Assembly (NCBI GenBank): GCA_023425615.1
Contig: JAFACJ010000564.1
Location: 1-8,538 of the forward strand
DNA length: 8,538 bases
Source of the DNA: Actinomycetes bacterium
GTDB lineage: Bacteria > Actinomycetota > Actinomycetes > Streptosporangiales > Streptosporangiaceae
Reading direction: 5' to 3'
Both the position numbers and the translations under genes were made by a program. Each line of letters begins with the position of its first letter. The stretch's first letter is position 1. Shown here piece by piece: positions 6,615 to 8,538 of this stretch. Below the pieces are notes generated by a model. The model was given only the letters and a program-made list of their open reading frames with translations. It had not been told where the DNA came from and did not search any database.

Positions 6615-6633
6615 GGGGCTTGTGGCAAGCCCC
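6615..6633. promoter_or_regulatory. Rifamycin-associated element (RAE)-type 19-bp palindrome upstream of helR
   Basis: GGGGCTTG (6615-6622), TGG, CAAGCCCC (6626-6633) form a perfect 8-3-8 inverted repeat. From memory, the RAE found upstream of rifamycin-inactivating genes and HelR helicases in actinomycetes is a 19-bp inverted repeat of this sequence type, and it is needed for rifamycin induction. It lies 219 bp before the helR start on the minus strand and is the only copy in the window. The assignment combines the exact palindrome, its length and the gene it precedes. Confidence 0.8.
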
Positions 6634-6640
6634 CTTGTGC

Positions 6641-6646
6641 GTTATA
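6641..6646 (-). promoter_or_regulatory. Putative -10 box of helR
   Basis: On the minus strand TATAAC (within CTTATAAC) is the only AT-rich -10-like element near the palindrome. It would place the transcription start at about 6634, at the outer edge of the RAE. No good -35 is seen 16-19 bp upstream; the region instead has a short GGAG-N6-CTCC repeat (6662-6675). Confidence 0.4.
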
Positions 6647-6741
6647 AGTTGAAAGTGGAGAGGAGCGGATACTCCCCTTTCCCCTGATCGTCTGCCGCAG
6701 CCGGACGTCCCCTGACGAAGCGCCCGTGCTCCCCGCCGGCC

Positions 6742-7569
6742 TCAGCCTTCGAGTCTCGCCCGCTGCTCCTCGGTGAGGTCCAGGTGGACGGAGGCGAGGT
6801 TCTCCTCCAGGTGCGCGAGGGAGGCGGTGCCGGGGATGGGGAGGATCACCGGGGAGCGGTGCAGGAGCCAGGCGAGCGCGACCTGTGCGGGGGTGGCGCC
6901 GAGTTCGGACGCGACCGCGCCCCTGCCGTCGGCGTCACGCGAGAGCGTCGCCGGGTGGACCGGGCGCCAGGGCAGGAAGGCGATGCCGGCCGCGGCGCAG
7001 GCGTCGACGACGGCCTCGTGTTCGCGATCGAGCAGGCTGTACCGGTTCTGCACGCTCGCGATCTCCACGATCTCCCGCGCCTCCTGCAACTGCGCGACCG
7101 TGACCTCCGACAGGCCGATATGGCCGATCTTCCCCGCGTCGCGCAGGTCCCGCAGCGTCCCGACCTGGTCGGCGAGCGGTACCTTCGGGTCGACGCGGTG
7201 CAGTTGGAGCAGGTCGAGCCGCTCCAGCCGCAGGCGCCGCAACCCGTCGTCTACCTGCGCGCGCAGGAACTCCGGACGGCCGCACAGGTCCGCCTCGTGC
7301 GCGGGGGTCGGCGGCGCGACACCGACCTTCGTCGCGATCAGCAGCTCCTCCGGGTAGGGGTGCAGCGCTTCCGCCAGCAGTTCCTCGTTGGCGCCCCACC
7401 CGTACAGGTGCGCGGTGTCGATCAGGGTGACGCCCAGGTCCACGGCCCGCCGCGCCACCGCGATCGCGTCGCGCCTCGCCTCATCGGGACTCGCCGGCAG
7501 GTGCATCGCGCCGAACCCCATCCGGTGGACGACGCGCTCACCGCCGATCGGGAAGGTCTTCGGCACCAC
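6742..7569 (-). CDS. Aldo/keto reductase
   Basis: This 275-residue NADPH-type aldo/keto reductase (TIM barrel) is slightly short for the family. The catalytic tetrad is visible: D51 (VTLIDTAHLYG), Y56, K81 (LLIATKVG) and H124 (DLLQLHRVD). The GKIGHIGLSEV stretch (146-156) and the C-terminal nucleotide-binding part VILPIPGTASLAHLEENL (241-258) are also typical. It reduces an aldehyde or ketone in the cytosol; the substrate is unknown. The start is GTG 7569-7567: GGAGG lies 7 bases upstream and the domain starts straight after. The frame stays open to 8226, but that extension is low-complexity and covers the tautomerase on the same strand. It lies 56 bp after the tautomerase gene, so the two probably form an operon read from the promoter shared with marR. 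Confidence 0.92.
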   Translation of the reverse strand: MVPKTFPIGGERVVHRMGFGAMHLPASPDEARRDAIAVARRAVDLGVTLIDTAHLYGWGANEELLAEALHPYPEELLIATKVGVAPPTPAHEADLCGRPEFLRAQVDDGLRRLRLERLDLLQLHRVDPKVPLADQVGTLRDLRDAGKIGHIGLSEVTVAQLQEAREIVEIASVQNRYSLLDREHEAVVDACAAAGIAFLPWRPVHPATLSRDADGRGAVASELGATPAQVALAWLLHRSPVILPIPGTASLAHLEENLASVHLDLTEEQRARLEG

Positions 7570-7625
7570 GGGAGGTCCTCCAGCCACGACGTGGTCCACC
7601 ACGCTACCGGCCGTCCGGCGGTCCG

Positions 7626-8006
7626 TCACACGGCGAGGGCGCCGCCGACGAAGGTGCGTTCCGGCGGGGACGCCACGAGTTCCACCATGGTGCCGGGGCG
7701 GAGTTCCTCGCCGAGGACGCCGGTGACCGCGTCGGTGAGGGCGGCGCCGAGCCGTCCGGTGATCTGGTCGGCGTCGGGGCGGTCGAAGAGGCCGGCGCGG
7801 ACGCCCAGGGTCACCAGGACGCTCGTGTCCGCGGCCTCGCCGCCCTGGGCGAGGCGGCCCGCGGGGACTCCCGCCAGCCGGATGCCCACGAGGTCGCGGG
7901 CCCATGCGCCGTAGACGTCGACGATCGCCTCGGTCAGGGCGGCGATGAGCTCCGGTTCCCTGCCCGTCAGCCTGTTCTCTGGAAGGTGGAGGGTCAGATG
8001 CGGCAC
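7626..8006 (-). CDS. Tautomerase-superfamily protein with N-terminal proline
   Basis: This 126-residue protein begins Met-Pro-His, so Pro would be N-terminal after Met removal, as required of the catalytic base in the 4-oxalocrotonate tautomerase superfamily. It looks like two beta-alpha-beta halves: a strand PHLTLHLPE followed by a helix with ELIAALTEAIVDVYG, then TSVLVTLGVRAGLF followed by a helix ADQITGRLGAALTDAVTGVLG. The C-terminal RTFVGGALA resembles the closing hairpin. The length fits fused two-unit members such as CHMI-type isomerases rather than the ~62-residue single units. The substrate is unknown. The start is GTG 8006-8004, with GAGG 6 bases upstream. It is the first gene of the likely operon with the aldo/keto reductase, divergent from marR. 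Confidence 0.8.
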   Translation of the reverse strand: MPHLTLHLPENRLTGREPELIAALTEAIVDVYGAWARDLVGIRLAGVPAGRLAQGGEAADTSVLVTLGVRAGLFDRPDADQITGRLGAALTDAVTGVLGEELRPGTMVELVASPPERTFVGGALAV

Positions 8007-8022
8007 AGTTGGCCTCGATTCT

Positions 8023-8051
8023 CTTTGTTACCAAAGGCTTTAGACTCAAAG
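8023..8051. promoter_or_regulatory. Tandem MarR-type operators in the tautomerase/marR divergent promoter
   Basis: CTTTGTTACCAAAG (8023-8036; perfect 5-4-5 inverted repeat) and CTTTAGACTCAAAG (8038-8051; perfect CTTT/AAAG arms) are two 14-bp sites whose centres are 15 bp apart. They fill the middle of the 64-bp gap between two divergent starts, so a bound MarR dimer pair could shut both. Promoter boxes cannot be fixed confidently; TAGACT (8041-8046) is a possible -10 for marR. Confidence 0.6.
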
Positions 8052-8070
8052 ATATCTGGAGAGGTAGCCG

Positions 8071-8538
8071 ATGTCCACGGAATCGCGCGGTCCGGCCGTC
8101 GACGAAGCCGTCCGCACCCTGCTGCTGCTCATGCCACGGCTCGTCGGCCGCGCCAAGCGCCTGCCCATCCCCCCCGCGCTCCAGGGCCTGGATCTGGCGC
8201 CGCGCCATCTCGCGCTGCTGGCGCACCTGGAGTACGACGGCCCCGCCAGCGTCAACGAGCTCGCCGCCCGGCTGGAGGTGGCTCCCACGACCGTCAGCCT
8301 GATGGTGAGCGAGCTGTCGCGGCCGGGCGTCCTGGAGCGCACCGCCGATCCCGCCGACCGCCGCCGCCGCATCATCGCCATCGCCCCCGCCTACACCGCC
8401 TCCATCGCCGAATGGCTCTCCGGCAGCGCCTCGGCCTGGGAGAGCGTCATGCGCGGCCTCACCCCCGCCGAACGCGCGACGGTCGTCACCGCCCTGCGTG
8501 CCTACGAGGCGGCCTTGGAGCGGGAGCCCTCGGACCGG
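8071..8538 (+). CDS. MarR-family transcriptional regulator (stop codon beyond window)
   Basis: There are 156 codons without a stop before the window end, about a full family length, so only a few residues are probably missing. An N-terminal dimerisation helix is followed by the winged helix: SVNELAARLEVAPTTVSLMVSELSRPGVLER (60-90) and the wing TADPADRRRRIIAIAP (91-106). A C-terminal helix (about 130-152, TPAERATVVTALRAYEAALE) completes the dimer interface. The wing motif DPADRRRR is diagnostic. Members repress stress, efflux or aromatic-compound genes and are released by small phenolic or oxidising ligands. The start is ATG 8071, with GGAGAGG ending 6 bases upstream. The divergent tautomerase/aldo-keto reductase operon is its likely target, together with itself. 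Confidence 0.92.
   Translation, partial: MSTESRGPAVDEAVRTLLLLMPRLVGRAKRLPIPPALQGLDLAPRHLALLAHLEYDGPASVNELAARLEVAPTTVSLMVSELSRPGVLERTADPADRRRRIIAIAPAYTASIAEWLSGSASAWESVMRGLTPAERATVVTALRAYEAALEREPSDR

Larger units (their letters stand above)
6397..6741. other. 345-bp non-coding region: helR leader, RAE and promoter
   Basis: No credible gene lies here; the open frames on both strands have low-complexity, atypical products. From the helicase outward on the minus strand it holds the ribosome-binding site (6408-6405), a palindrome plus hairpin (6435-6458), a large bulged stem (6493-6555), the 19-bp palindrome (6615-6633), a -10-like TATAAC (6646-6641), and about 95 bp after the aldo/keto reductase stop in which no clear terminator was found. 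Base composition is less GC-biased than in the flanking genes, as expected of a regulatory region. Confidence 0.75.

Noticed and set aside
6421..6687. An 88-codon plus-strand frame upstream of helR
   Set aside because: It has no ribosome-binding site, composition unlike the real genes, and lies in the helR regulatory region.
6742..8226. A 494-codon open frame containing the aldo/keto reductase
   Set aside because: The upstream ~219 codons are low-complexity Arg/Pro-rich and overlap the tautomerase and marR genes; a clear GGAGG-GTG start lies at 7569.

Overview
The window is very GC-rich (third codon positions are almost all G or C), uses GTG starts often, and its genes resemble those of high-GC Actinobacteria. 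The type of ArsR, the actinobacterial-style HelR/HelD RNA-polymerase helicase and a 19-bp palindrome matching the rifamycin-associated element all point to an actinomycete, perhaps of the Streptosporangiales/Actinomadura kind. The exact genus cannot be read from this sequence. No rRNA, tRNA, insertion sequence or CRISPR array was seen.

Layout. (1) 1-1231, minus: the N-terminal ~410 codons of a hydantoinase/oxoprolinase A-type subunit, cut by the window edge. (2) 1504-2588, plus: a two-gene arsenic unit. An intact As(III)-sensing ArsR overlaps by GTGA a 230-codon frame made of pieces of an ACR3 arsenite exporter joined to the C-terminal part of a thioredoxin-type arsenate reductase. Transmembrane segments and catalytic residues are missing from both parts. 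(3) 2643-4174: a divergent pair, an XRE-cupin repressor (minus) and a 10-TM-type EamA/DMT exporter (plus). They are separated by ~116 bp that carries four GGTCRTTC direct repeats spaced 21-22-21 bp. (4) 4231-6396, minus: a 720-aa HelR-like helicase with a ~240-nt leader that holds several strong hairpins. A perfect 19-bp palindrome, the likely rifamycin-associated element (RAE), lies at 6615-6633. (5) 6742-8538: a tautomerase and an aldo/keto reductase, probably one operon on the minus strand, divergent from a MarR regulator. Tandem CTTT-N6-AAAG operators lie between them.

How it works together. The window is a string of small regulator-plus-effector modules, three of them divergent or self-regulated (ArsR, XRE-cupin, MarR), plus a rifamycin-inducible RNA-polymerase protection gene. 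The most notable points are the in-frame collapsed arsenic exporter/reductase behind an intact sensor, the RAE sitting where the helR transcript should start, the folded helR leader, and the helically phased repeat array between the XRE-cupin gene and the exporter.
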